From Periplaneta americana (taxonomy: Eukaryota > Arthropoda > Insecta > Blattodea > Blattidae): a stretch of 64,000 nt of DNA. Both the position numbers and the translations under genes were made by a program. Of the stretch, positions 32,653 to 44,074 are shown piece by piece. The stretch is taken from contig NC_091125.1 in NCBI RefSeq assembly GCF_040183065.1, positions 120,058,621 through 120,122,620 of the forward strand. Direction: 5' to 3'. The first letter of the stretch is position 1. The number at the start of each line of letters is the position of its first letter. The notes below the pieces were generated by a model. The model ran no database searches and was not told the DNA's origin. It saw only the letters and a program-made list of their open reading frames with translations.

Positions 32653-33767
32653 CAATAAAAAATCTCACGGAATCTGTAAATAAATCGAACATTTGACACT
32701 TTGCTAAGAAAAGCATTGTTCTCAAATTGTATTTCTATTATCTTCTGACGTCATCTGGCCTATAATCTCTGCCTACCTGCCTGCTCTTTCGTCAACGCTC
32801 TAATGGAAGTGTAAATTATGGCGTAACTAAAACTCAGAATAATTTATTGCTGAACTAACAGAACTCTTCTCGCATTAGCTCTGCATCACGAGAGTGTGAC
32901 GCGTTACCATGGCAACATACATGGCCACTGACTATGAAGATGGGCGACGCCCAACGTCTAGAATACTACCAGGGATACGGATAAGAACACGTTCTCTGCA
33001 GTGTGGTCAATTATCAATGTATATGCGGGGCTTTTTCAAGCACAGGAAACAATGTACGCAATTTATCTTAATGTGCCAAGCTTAATTCAGAAGTAAGTGA
33101 AAATGCAGAAGACGCCCAACACGTGGGACTTGTCATTAAGATGCGCTCCCTGGTGGGAACTTATTGGATGAAGGCTGCGTGGGGAATCCTTCAGACATGT
33201 TGTTATTAACACATGATGAGTTACCGTTTATTTTTATATTCTCGTTATACAAAATATGCCGGTTGTGTCACACATTCCTATATTGTGACAGAAACATCTA
33301 TTTTCAGCTACTCTAAATAAAAAAATGGCAATACCAATTACACTGGTCTGTGAAGTAAAACCGTTATTTTAAATTAGAAAATGATTTAAGTTAATTTAAT
33401 TATGTTGAGTCCAAATAAAGATTAATTTAATCCTGCTGAATTCAAAGAAAAAATAGTTTTTCCTTTTGAGTCAGAATTTTTCACAGTTCACAAAATTATT
33501 TTTCATTAAAAACTCCCCCAACATATACACTATAGAGTACAGAAAAAGTACACATATTTTAGCTCATTTACTTCGGTAACTAGAAGTGTTATCAAAAGCA
33601 ACAGTATTCAAATTATGAACTAAGAAAGAGTTCGGTTTAAATTGACATTTATGTAGCTACAAACCTGTTTTATGAATAATTATTGTAGTCTCCATGAAAT
33701 GGCTTTAACAATAGGCCTAGTAACATGTTCCTTACGTGAATATAGACTTTTAAAACTACTGATTTAC
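32653..33767. other. No recognisable gene
   Basis: AT-rich after 33250. I see nothing supportable. Confidence 0.4.
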
Positions 33768-34235
33768 CAAAAAATATGTGTAAAATCTTTAAATATGACG
33801 TTCAATTTCGGAGTGTGCTCATTTTCCATTTTTTTCATGTCCTGATGAAACTTCTCATCCTCATCTACACAGAACTCCTAAATTTTCGGGGAAGTATTAG
33901 AGATGAAAATATAAGAAATGAAGTTTTTCATTCAAGTTGCATCCAAGTAGTCTCAGTTTTTGCAACATGTTTCCTATAGTTTCTTTACAACGAGTGTCCT
34001 TCGTATTTCCTAGGAACTTGATAACTACATCCTTGAATGCATTCCACGGCTCTAACTTCAAGTTATTCATCTGTCAGCAAATGTGACATCTCTGATAAGT
34101 TTCTTAATTTATATTCTATCAAATACACCCTATTTCGTTAGCTTTTGATAGAGCTGGAAACTGATTACTGTGATAGTTGGAAGTATGAACCATTGTGGTC
34201 CAACGCTTTGACATTTTGTTTCATGATATCGACCT
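33768..34235 (-). pseudogene. Relic of a recurrent, TE-associated protein of unknown function
   Basis: On the minus strand, one frame reads EPWNAFKDVVIKFLGNTKD, then IGNMLQKLRLLGCNLNEKLH, HFLYFHL, a stop, YFPENLG. A second frame continues with EDEKFHQDMKKMEN. Upstream is MKQNVKALDHNGSYFQLS. I recall the spaced pattern W-x-x-F, FLGN-x-K, GC-x5-K-x-HFL-x2-HL, FPENLG, FHQD as a conserved block seen in many unnamed animal proteins, often multicopy and probably transposon-borne. Its function is not known to me. At least four in-frame stops and one frameshift are present, so this is a dead copy. The plus-strand 67-codon frame at 33776 is only its shadow. Confidence 0.6.
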
Positions 34236-35296
34236 CAATGTGCAATGGGAACAATTTTTCAGTGGATTAACCAAATTTTCATATTTAACATTTTTTTCTT
34301 TCTGGTACTAAACTAGTGACTTCCAAAGATTCCTCTGTGAGAATTTGCTGAGCGATATTTTAGACAAAATACTGTTTACGAAATTGTGAAATTGTATTAC
34401 ATATGAAAAACTTGATGTGACCTGATCAATTACTTCATTAGAACCTAGCAAAAGTACTTGGTTTATACAATAATTAGAGATACGTTGTTTTCGCAAAACA
34501 CGGATTCGCGAAATATGGCTTTTCAGGTGATAGCCTATAATTAAGTGAACACTTTATGTTTTAAGCCATTCCAGGTCAAAATATTGTAAGTTTAAACTTG
34601 CGAAATAACGCGAAATTTTGTGTATGCATGAATTCTTTGTTGTTAGCACAAATTTATTTGAAATCATTGTTTTTCAAGAGAAATTACGACTTTTTTACGA
34701 AATTTTAATTGTAAGAGCTCAAAAGATATAGGTATTGATCAGAAGTTGCCTAAATAAGAAATTAATGCAATAATCTTTGGGTCATCTAAGTTCATTGCGC
34801 TCTGTATTGTTAGCAGGGGTTGACAATGATTGCATTTAGCTGTATTTACGGTTTTTTAAAATCAGGTAGTGGGATTTTATTAAAAATTGTGATTGAAATA
34901 TAATTTGTTTTGCATTTGATATTCATGTGCAACATTTTTAATTTAATATTTATTCAATCTCTATTGCAATATAAAATTTTGATGTAATACTCAAACCATA
35001 TTTCGTGTGACTTCTACTTAAAATATAAAGTAGAAATAGCATAAATAATTGGTCACAAATCTCTCTATACAACATGTAAGTACCAGAACAAAACTGCAAG
35101 CTTTGCTGAAATGTAAAAAAATCCTTACCATTCCCTTGGTGATACTGACCTCTAGTATGTGGTGTTATATGAGTACAAAGGTTATATTTTTAACACGAAG
35201 TAAGACCTAATTTATGTTTTTATGCGAAATAACACTGAAATTGACTAAACTTTTATATAGAAATTTAAGATTTTTATTCACCGTAAATTAGGATCC

Positions 35297-35297
35297 C

Positions 35298-35333
<36 letters not shown>
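35297..35333. repeat. (AAT)n microsatellite
   Basis: About 12 AAT units. Confidence 0.95.
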
Positions 35334-35335
<2 letters not shown>

Positions 35336-36728
35336 TAAAAAATTAATCTTCTGAATACTAAACATACTGCATCTTCCCAAATTTAATTTATTAAATTACA
35401 GCTCGCAAATTTGCAGTTTAAAATTTGATGGAAAAATACAATTTTTATCTTATAAGTTGCTATAATTGACCGTTATTTCAGATGTTTATGACAAGTGTTC
35501 ATATTATAATAACACATAATGGCCATTTAGCTGCGTATAATATACAAAGTTTCATCTTTCTTAGTAATTAGTGTAATTATTTTCATTGTTACATTATAAT
35601 ATTAGTAAGTTAGCCATAATGAAATTGTTTCAAGCCTTAACATGATGTAAAAATTACTTTGTTGCTAAGTTACCAATTGGATATAAATGAAATGTTTGTT
35701 TATATAATCAACGAATTACTTCACATGATGAAATAATGATATCTAAGATACCATTATTTCAAATGTAAAGTAATGAGTTATTTTTGACTGTTAACAGTTT
35801 GATAACAGGGCACTAAGACACTAGAATGAAATAAAATAATTTTCCGTATACTCGTATTGTAACTGTTGATAGTCCTATCGACTGTTCAAGAGAAGAAGAA
35901 ATATGTGGGCGTTATTAAAAGGAACTACGAGACGCATCAAGTTTGCAAAGTTTGAGTTAAGAACCCGCTGTCTCTGTAAAAGTTATTGCATTCAAATTGA
36001 ATATACGAAATGAATACAAATAATGCTAAGACACATTAATCAATAAATGAATTAAACGCAAATAATGATAGCATTCGCGGAATTCCTTTACACTTTTTAA
36101 TAATCATATATATTTTTAAGTAATGAAAATTTTATTCAATTACGAAACCTGGAGAAACTGTTTTACATTAACTCTGGGGCCAAGTTTTGGGCCGGCCCCG
36201 GACGAATCACCATAAACAAAATATTTATTAAAGCAATCACGAAGGTGGGTAGTGTCTGATAATAACTAATTTCAGGCGCACTGTTTGTGTTGGTGCGCGT
36301 ATGGTTTCATCGTACACATGTGATGCCGTATTATTATTCCACCCAGACTGAAGTTTATGTGTGCTGAGTGAGAGGAGTATGTAAATCGCTGGGATTTGAG
36401 GTGATCAACCTTTATTTTTCACCCACTACACAAGTACTGTGTTGTCTGTAATAAACATGGCTGCAACACAGTGTCACTGAAGTGCTATCATATACGCCTA
36501 TAAGTTACGTTGGATTTAATACCTCCTTTCTTCGGTACTCACTTGAGAATAGGGTATTTCGTAACGGCTATCAGCATAATCTTTACCACATCCATGTAGT
36601 CAAAGGATGATTCTCATCACTAAGTACAGAATATTATGGATTTATTTACTAACACAATTTTTTCCACTACAGCTTACAAGCTTGCTTTGGTTATGCTGTT
36701 GTTCTGTAGATTGATGATGATGATGGTG

Positions 36729-36775
<47 letters not shown>
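36729..36775. repeat. (ATT)n microsatellite
   Basis: About 15 ATT units followed by a short GACGACGACGA run. Confidence 0.95.
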
Positions 36776-37059
36776 GACGACGACGATATGATGTTGAGCG
36801 TTTGTGATGGTGGTTGTAAAGGTGGATGATTTGATTGTATTACTCGATAATTGGCATTATATGTTGGTTTATTCTCCAGAGAGGTGTGAATAAATAAACT
36901 GAAGGTCCAGTTCTTACACATAGAGGAGTTTTTAAAACCTTAATAATTTTTTCACTGATCAATTTTATACAAAAGATTTACTCAAAATTTAAAGTAAATA
37001 TAAAGTAATGTTACTAATACTAGGCGAAATATATTTAGATAAAAATAAAGAACTGTAAA

Positions 37060-38035
37060 TATGCAGTATTTGTGGACCTGGAGAAGGCTTTTGACAGAGT
37101 GGATTGGAATAAACATGGAGATCCTGAAGAAAATTTTCATGGATTGGAAAGAGAGAAGGTTATGCAGTAATTTTTAAGCGAAACGAGTCAAAGTCAGGAT
37201 AGGAAAATAAATGCCAGTGGGAAGTGAAATAGGGAAAGGAATACGAAAAGGATGGCCAATTATAACCATCCTGTTCAACATCCAGTTGGAGAATTTAGTG
37301 AAGAGCTGTTTTCGGAACATGGAAGAGGTGACAGTAGGAGGAAGAAGAATAAAGTGCATAATATTTACTGATGATATGCTCCTACAGGTAAATGATAGGT
37401 ATGAGCTGTATGAGATGGAAATAAATCTAAATAAGTAGAAATACATTGTTTTAGGAGGAATAATAAAAGAGGTAAATGTGCGAATTCGAAATGAGGCAGT
37501 AGAACAAGTGGACAGCTTCAAATAGTTGGAATGTACTGTAAGTAGTAATATGAGCTGCTGCGAGGAAGTCAAAAAGAAGATAGCAATGCCAAAGGAAGGT
37601 TTCAATAGAAAAAGAAGTGTCTTCTGTGGTCCTCTGGAAAAATAACTCAGGAAGAGACTAGCGAAGTGCTTTGCATTGAGTGTGGCAGAAATATGGACAT
37701 TACAGCAAATTGAAGAGAAACTTCTAGAAGCATTTGAAATGTGGATATGAAGAAGAATGGAGTGTGTGAAATGGACAGGCAGAATAAGAAATGAAGCTGT
37801 GCTGGAAAGAGTGGGTGAAGAAAGAATAAAGATGAAAATGATCAGGAAGAGAAAAAGAAATTGGCTGGGTCAGTGTTTAAGAAGGTTTTGCCTACTGAAG
37901 GATGCACTAGAAAGACGGGAGAAAAGTTTGGGAGAGAAAGATATATTAGATGGTAGACAACATTGATATATAAACTGTATGCTGGGTTTGCAGTGAAATA
38001 TCTGTCCTTGAGCAGAAAACTACCAATGAATGAAC
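37060..38035 (+). pseudogene. LINE-D, RT domain to 3' end, internally decayed
   Basis: Plus-strand blocks in order: FVDLEKAFDRVDWN (RT fingers, conserved Asp), MPVGSEIGKGIRKGWPIIT, IIFTDDMLLQ (the F-x-D-D catalytic block) and FCGPLEK. AFEMWI, RMECVKWTGRIRNEAVLE and IRKRKRNWLGQ follow. It ends in a UTR with GCTGGGTTTGCAGTG...TTGAGCAGA, then TGAATGA-type repeats. The C-terminal half matches 20337-20880, and the 3' end also matches 56700-56780. Many stops break the frame. The endonuclease is missing. Relation to the RTE-type copies is distant, so I label it separately. Confidence 0.82.
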
Positions 38036-38049
38036 AGTATTTAACTCTA

Positions 38050-39040
38050 CCTCATACCACTCAATGTCATGAACACTATGTTCTGAAGGTGATCTCCATT
38101 CTTCAAGTCTAGATTCTGTGCTTCTCATTACGTGATGCAACATGTCCACAGAAACTTCATTACGAATTCACATTCTTTGAGTTCTTCGATTTTTCATGGG
38201 GATCAGTCATTGAACACCTTACTCTACAAATACTTTACAAAATGAATTCTTGTGCTATCATAACTAGCGATCTTGTGAGCTATGGAATGTCACCATACCT
38301 GAAGATAATATGGTCAGAAAACGGACCCTAGACTGCCTTAATTAATTGTCTATCCGTGTAACTCATTGTCCCATCCTGTTGAAACCACTTGTCTGGATTT
38401 ATTTTATGTTTCTCCACAATTTGAGAAGACAAAAATTATTCAATCCTTCGGACATATCGCCTGATGTGATGGTAACAGAATTCCCATTATCGTCCTCAAA
38501 GAAATAAGGACGATGATTAGGCCTACACACCATTTGGTGACTCTGGCACTGTGCAACGTTCCAAATATATTTTATGCTATTCATCACCGAAAGTTTTGTT
38601 TATTGACGTACCAGATGGAAACTTGTTTCATCGCTCATTAGCATATTGTGAATAGCGTCTTCATTAACGTTTGTGAGGTTCAGGAGTTTGCAACAAAAAA
38701 TCGTACGATTGGCTTGATCAGCTTTCTTTAATTGAATTTTATATGAATGCATGTGTAAATTCTTATAAAGCATCTTTCGAAGATTGGTGTTCGACAAGCC
38801 AAGTGAAACTGCTTGACGACGCAGAACCTTAGAGCTATGCAGTTTAACAGCTCTTATGCAGTTAATTTTTTCTGAAGTACGTACAGTTTTTTGTTGGAGG
38901 CTTTTTTTCAGCGCAAAACCAGATGCTCCAAAATTCTGCATGCGGATTTTAATGGCATGGATTGATGATGTCATATCACTGCTACTATAGGTATTGTAGT
39001 GATGTCGAAATAGCCATTGCAACCACAAAGCTACCCCCAT
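38050..39040 (-). pseudogene. Mariner-like transposase, full-length but decayed
   Basis: On the minus strand, from 39040, the product begins with a weak DUF4817-like start. It continues ALKKSLQQKTVRTSEKI, SSKVLRRQAVSLGLSNTNLR and MHSYKIQLKK, then LMSDETSFHLV (first catalytic Asp). Then come RPYFFEDDNG, WFQQDGTMSYT (second Asp) and RYGDIP. After a deletion with stops, LKSKVFND and LQNIVF-like ends close it. The order is exactly that of mariner-type transposases. Multiple stops and frameshifts make it dead. It is a lineage different from 24866 and 29265. The 3' end is adjacent to the LINE-D tail. Confidence 0.78.
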
Positions 39041-39700
39041 TTTTTTTTTTGTAACACAAGTTGTTCACTTGTAGAATGAAGGTTCAGTTCTTATTGATAA
39101 CAAAATTAAAATATCAGAATGTGACCGGAAACAGCCGATGTTTACAATTACACATTTCATTAGCTCATCTTGTAATATGATTTTTTGCACGATAATGTGT
39201 TTTTTCGTCGTTACAGCAAACGGCCGCCACGATTGAAAGTTGATTTTACTGATTTCAGACTTACCAATCTAGATAAGTATGTTGCATTATTACAAATAAC
39301 TGCTCTAGGGTTGTAATGAAAACTACTGCCTTCTATTTATGCTACAATGCATGTAAAATTCATACACAAAAGACAGTGTTAATTGAAGCGGGTGAGATCA
39401 ATAACCCTTCAAGTCTATTTACACAAATTTCGAGAAAAATGCAAAAAAAGAAACATTTTTTTTATTTCTTACGTAATTATTAACGTTTGCATGTAATATT
39501 TCTGGTGGTTTTAGAGATCAAGACAAAGTAGTATACCAACTTTTAAAGTCGTAACACTTTTGGAAATTTCCAAAATTTAATTTCAAAATTGCAAAAAATG
39601 AATGAACAGAAGTGGACTTGAATGGTTATTGATCTCACCGTTTCAATTAAAATACATTATACGAAAGAAATCACTGCATTTGAAATGTACTGAACTTTAT
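39041..39700. other. No recognisable gene
   Basis: AT-rich spacer upstream of the decayed mariner. I found no TIR pair. Confidence 0.4.
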
Positions 39701-40051
39701 TTAAACAATTCAAACTTCACTTAACAAAAGAAATAAAAATCATTCCAATTGAAAATGAAATATTACAAGTACCTGAATCATTTTTATTCCTTCACATTGA
39801 AGTTGATGGTGAAGTTTGTACGTTAGCCAGATTGCTAACATCAGTCAGCTGTTAATAGTGTAACGTCCGTACAGTGTATTAAACAATTCAAACTTCACTT
39901 AACAAAAAGAAATAAGAATTATTTCAATTAAATACGAAATATTACAAGTGCCTGAATCATTTTTACTACTTCAGATTGAAGTTGATGGTGCAGTTTGTAC
40001 GTTGGCCAGACTGCTAACATCAGTCAACTGTTCATAATGTAACGTACTCGC
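39701..40051. repeat. Two-unit tandem repeat, about 178 bp period
   Basis: TTAAACAATTCAAACTTCAC starts at 39701 and 39879. Both units continue through ATATTACAAGT, CTGAATCATTTTTA, TTGAAGTTGATGGTG and CTAACATCAGTCA, and end GTAACGT. The units differ at scattered positions, so the duplication is not recent. Confidence 0.9.
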
Positions 40052-40199
40052 TCTTTTCGTTCTTCAAACGGTGATGGTGGTGATGGAAGCTATTCTAAAT
40101 CTTTTCAATAACATTTTCGGAAAAACGTTCTTTCAATTTCATAAAAATTTTCAACTTCCGGAAAATTACATTTGGGGGTCTATATTGAAAAAAATATCA

Positions 40200-40414
40200 G
40201 GTCCATTTTTTTTTGTTAAATTTCGACCGGCCAGAGGCCGTTTTCCAAAGTTATCTATTTTTGTTTTCTGTTTGTTTACCTTTGTTTCCTTTGTTTTTAC
40301 TTATACTAATACAATCACAACACCCATGCCCGAGGCGGGACTCGAACCCACAACCCTTCGGACCAAGCGATAGGGACATGCCGTGCCCCTACCGCTTGAG
40401 CCATCCGGGCCGGC
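40200..40414 (-). mobile_element. tRNA-derived SINE
   Basis: The minus-strand head has TGGCTCAAGCGGTAGGGGC (box A, leucine- or serine-like spacing with an extended region) and GGGTTCGAGTCCC (box B) at about 40414-40326. The body runs to about 40200 with a GGCCTCTGGCCGG block. Confidence 0.7.
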
Positions 40415-40898
40415 AAAACATTTCGGAAAGAGTGAAGTGAATCTACAGTGGTAGTGATGGCGGCATGAGGGTAGTGGGAAAAATGAATATGTTGTACAGG
40501 TCAGTTAAGCCGTTTATTTCGTGAAGGCTGTGAGATGCGAAATACTCAGAATTAACACTATGCGTTAACACAATAGCACCCAATTTGCTCTGCAAACAGC
40601 AGTTCTACATTGCCAGTGAATGCAATTGTTTCATCAATTCATTTCTCTGAATAGCGAATGACTGAAGAGAAAACGTGAGGTAAATTGATTCCACGACGTT
40701 GCGTCGCGCAGCACCTGTTTAAATTAAGTTTCATTTCGTTTTGAAGTATCGGGTTTCCCCCAGCCGTGGCAAGTAAATGGTTTATCTAATGCAGCGTGCC
40801 ATCAATTGTGAGGGGCGCGCGGGCCCCAGCGGGGCACCGCTTAATGGGCAGACGAGCGTGTATCAATACTCGTGGGTGTTGTTTCAGTTCTGCCCGTC

Positions 40899-41054
40899 AT
40901 GGGGGCTCATTATTCCAAGTTGATGACGCGTGTTTCCCCGGTGATTCAGCAGATTCGAGAGCATCAACCGCAGCGTCGTCGTGAAGACGGCGGGCATAGT
41001 GCAAAACGCTTGACGACTTCCTCTGGCGGGGGAGCACGCCAACTGAAAATGTGA
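40899..41054 (+). CDS. Hypothetical 51-codon protein with N-myristoylation-like start
   Basis: The frame starts MGAHYSKLMTRV, where Gly2 and Ser6 fit the consensus for N-terminal myristoylation, a co-translational lipid anchor. The start context GTCATGG has G at -3 and G at +4, good by Kozak rules. The product is basic and low in hydrophobics, with HQPQRRRED and TTSSGGGARQ segments. TGA is followed within a few bases by another stop, then AATAAA 9 nt later, a plausible poly(A) signal. A TTGTTTCAG lies 12 nt before the ATG, which could be a splice acceptor. It is GC-rich against AT-rich flanks. I recognise no family. It could be a chance frame, an exon, or a retrocopy. Confidence 0.3.
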   Translation: MGAHYSKLMTRVSPVIQQIREHQPQRRREDGGHSAKRLTTSSGGGARQLKM

Positions 41055-41235
41055 TAGTTTAATAAAATCCGTACGAATTTATAAGACTTCTTCTGTTGTG
41101 CAAGGTTTGAGCTTTACCAGCTCCGAGGTAAAAAATCTTACTATATTATCCACATTGACAATTTTGGCTTCATTGTCTTGCTAGTTTACAATGCAGCACT
41201 TGTTTCGTGTAATTAATACTGTATTTTGTACAACT

Positions 41236-41770
41236 GATTGTTGTTTTTTTTTTGTATATCAGCATGCTCCATTACATTGGAGTAATACTACATGCTTTAC
41301 ATAAAATATTACAATAATTAGTTACATAATTTATGAGAACAAGATATTTACAATTTTGATTGCGATCTTGAAATTCTTATAGATACAAGTGTTGCCTAAT
41401 TGTACTTCTTATATTTTAGGTTACCATCATTGTTAATATTATTTCTAATTTCAATTCTGTTACATTTTGCCAAATTCTATGGATTTTATAAATTTTCTGA
41501 AGCTTTTGAGGTATGCTGTTGTGAACTGATCAAAAGGTGGAGGCCAGGTTTGACCTATGCGTATTATACTAGCTCGTAGGATTTTTCTTTCTTTTATCAG
41601 TGTGGCACATCTTAATATTACATGGTTGACTGTCTGCTCTTCTTTTAGTCTGCAAGGGCACGTTGGAGTAGGAATAATCTTGAATCTGTGAAGGTACGAT
41701 CTTGTGAAGCCGTGACCTGTCACAATAGAACAGGTCACGGCTTCACAAGATCGTACCTTCACAGATTGTT
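41236..41770 (-). mobile_element. LINE with RNase H-like C-terminus, 5'-truncated, 7-bp TSD
   Basis: On the minus strand it encodes TGHGFTRSYLHRFK, CPCRLKEEQTVNHVILRC and KSFRKFIKSIEFGKM and ends at 41460. A UTR and a poly-A tail (T run at 41243-41252 on plus) follow. TGHG and the later Cys/His cluster are the tail of the RNase H region in jockey/R1-type LINEs. GATTGTT lies at 41236-41242 and 41764-41770. The 5' junction carries a perfect palindrome (separate entry), and the flank is another repeat, so this copy inserted into that repeat. Confidence 0.8.
41683..41767. repeat. Perfect 38-bp-arm palindrome at the LINE 5' junction
   Basis: Arms 41683-41720 and 41730-41767 are exact reverse complements (start AATCTGTGAAGG, end GAAGCCGTGACCTGT) with a 9-nt spacer, CACAATAGA. 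The left arm is the natural coding strand of the LINE protein (TGHGFTRSYLHRFK). The right arm is an inverted copy attached at the truncation point. Confidence 0.97.
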
Positions 41771-41850
41771 TAGTCAGCTGTCCGAAGACAGGTCTGAACC
41801 TCACAAGTGGTACCAATAAGACAAAACTTACGAGGCAACTAAGCAGGAGA
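41767..41850 (+). repeat. Dispersed repeat P, fragment
   Basis: TTTAGTCAGCTGTCCG, AAGACAGGTCTGAACC and GAGGCAACTAAGCAGG also occur at 44440 and 55910, with full units at 44429-45433 (split) and 55903-56175. P is a local label. Confidence 0.75.
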
Positions 41851-42316
41851 AATTTTTTTTCTGAAATGTTTGTGTTGCAAAGTTCCACTGTGTTTCGATC
41901 ATTTAAACAACGATTTCCACTACTGTGATTGTGATTAGTACAGTGAATAATTTCAGGTATGCTTACATTCCCTTATCATTTCTTCATAGACTATTCTAAA
42001 GTCAATGTCATGAATATTATGTATGTGTTATGTAATTTTCGTAAGTTATATTATTTAAGGAGATTTTGACAGTTCGGTTTGCAGTTAGATGAGATTTATT
42101 GCCTGCTATGTATCTGTGCATTAGCTGTTACAGCTCTGGATTGAAGATTTTGAAAAAATCATATCTCAAAAACTAGGCTCTTTTCGGGTGTAGAAATTTA
42201 TAGGACGGTTTCTTATTTCAAATGGAACGTATGGGGGAAAAAATCGTTGTGAAAATCCAGTATCACCTAGTGAGCTTTCCTTGTTAGAAGATGTATTCAT
42301 ATTTCAAGGTTATATC
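41851..42316. other. No recognisable gene
   Basis: AT-rich spacer. Confidence 0.4.
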
Positions 42317-42486
42317 ACACAGCCACGAAGCTCAATACGTAGTAAATATGCATCCCTAGATAGTTGTTAATCACTAGGATCGCTATTATCACCTCATTAC
42401 AGACAATGCTAAATAGTACCTGCACAGTCTATTGTTCCTAGCACCCTCATAAACTCAAGCTTCGTGACTGTGTATACTAGACTGTG
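42317..42486. mobile_element. hAT-type MITE, 170 bp
   Basis: Same family as 18329-18640, in the opposite orientation: CACGAAGCTCAATACGTAG on the left and CTCAAGCTTCGTGAC on the right. GTTATATC occurs at both edges (42309-42316 and 42487-42494). No SINE is inserted. Confidence 0.88.
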
Positions 42487-43221
42487 GTTATATCCTGTCG
42501 ATCGCAGATCAGACCATAGTCCTCTGTTTTGAGAAACTGTCAGCCAACTAAGCGAAGACTGATAGTATTGGTGCAATTATTGAATTATAAGTATATATGA
42601 AGGTAAAAGTAAAGGTATCACTTATAAACACTATGAAGGCGCATGGATGACATGAAAGTAGAGCTTCATACTTTCATAACTTCGGCACTGGAATTATATA
42701 AGTGTTGTGAGCGGCACTACAATCTGATCTCCTTTTATCCCCAGAAAAGACTCGAAGCTAAATTTGATAGAGGCTGAGTATGTAGTGGTGCCTTTCTGGA
42801 AGTTTGGCAAAGAGAAAAATCCCACCTCCACCTGAGTTGAACTCGAAACTTCCAGTTCATAGACATTTGGTAATTCTAAGCTCTCAGTTGCTTTGTTTGT
42901 AACAAATCTCATGAAATTTACGGAAATCGAATCTCGGTCCCTTTTCAATGAGTAGACTTATCAGTAAGTTGACTGTGTTATTGAAGGATCCTGCTTGTGT
43001 GTACACTATAGTAAGGGATTTAGGCAGCCAACCAGACACTAAATGCTGGTTTGTAACTGTATCGCACGGGATTTAAATACAAAGCAAAGTGCAATCAAAA
43101 ACCTCTTTGGGTGTGGGTACGAAGGAATCCATGAATAAGTGTGTATTTAATAGTAAGGCCGAATTACACTACAGCTAAACTATGGACAGGTTAAATTTAT
43201 GAATAAGGTCTTGTTCCCCGT
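42487..43221. other. No recognisable gene
   Basis: An 84-codon minus-strand frame at 42694-42948 has no recognised family. Otherwise featureless. Confidence 0.4.
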
Positions 43222-43261
<40 letters not shown>

Positions 43262-43930
43262 TTTATTTTAGCTGGCAGAGTTAAGGCCGTAAGGCCTTCT
43301 CTTCCACACAACCAGCAAAAAGTGTATATACATATGCATGAACTTACAAAGAATTCAACAATTTGATTTAGATGAGAGTTACATGTATACAAGAGTTATT
43401 TACGAATTAAACAACAAAATACTATGAACTATTAATTAAACACTGAAATAAACTGGGTAGCAGAATTAAACTAAAATACATAGAATGTTAATATATTTCA
43501 AATTATATTAGATAATAGAAAGAGATTATTATGAGACAATTTTGAAAATGCAGCACAATCAGGATGATGTCTAAAGAAAAAAAACAACAGTGTAGTCAGT
43601 AATATTTTAAATCAGTATGATTGGAGTGAAATGCTAATAAGGTTATCTTTTAAGCTGTTCTTAAAGGTGTTTGTTGTCTTGCAGCCCCTAATACTTTGTG
43701 ACAAGGAATTCCATTGACGCGTGGTGGATATTGTAAAAGATGAGGAATAACAAGATGTTCTATGAAGAGGTATATTTAGCGTGCCACAGATAAGTGATCT
43801 GGTATTTACGTCGTGGTTAGAGTATAGATAAGAGAAACGAGACGAAAGGTAATTTGGTGTTGAGGTGTGCAGAATTCGAAAGAGTAAAGACAAAGAGTGT
43901 AAAGTTCTGCGTTTACGGAGACGAATGGGC
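43222..43930 (-). pseudogene. Jockey/CR1-like LINE, C-terminus and 3' UTR
   Basis: The minus strand encodes LRKRRTLHSLSLLFRIL, HTSTPNYLSSRFSYL, NTRSLICGTLNIPLHR and TTRQWNSLSQSIR, ending ISISLQSY, a typical post-RT tail in jockey/CR1 LINEs. A UTR of about 350 nt ends GTTAACTCTGCCAGC-like and (ATT)n at 43222-43258. The frame is open from about 43930. No RT is present, so it is a 5'-truncated insertion. Confidence 0.75.
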
Positions 43931-44074
43931 CTAGCTTAGCAGTCAGCTGAAATTTTCTCATCAGAGATGACTGTTTTGATTCGAACAATCTGTAAAACAT
44001 TTGATAAACAAGTCTGCTTTGGAAACAGATTTCTTCTATCATTGTGGTTTCATCGATCCCATCGTGACACGAAC

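Larger units (their letters stand above)
34236..37059. other. No recognisable gene; AT-rich spacer
   Basis: Contains an (AAT)n at 35297-35333 and an (ATT)n at 36729-36775, with no coding or repeat element I can delimit. GCGAAAT-type words recur near 34500-34620 and 35220. Confidence 0.45.

Noticed and set aside
33776-33979. 67-codon plus-strand frame
   Set aside because: Shadow of the minus-strand relic, which shows a recognisable motif series in the other direction.
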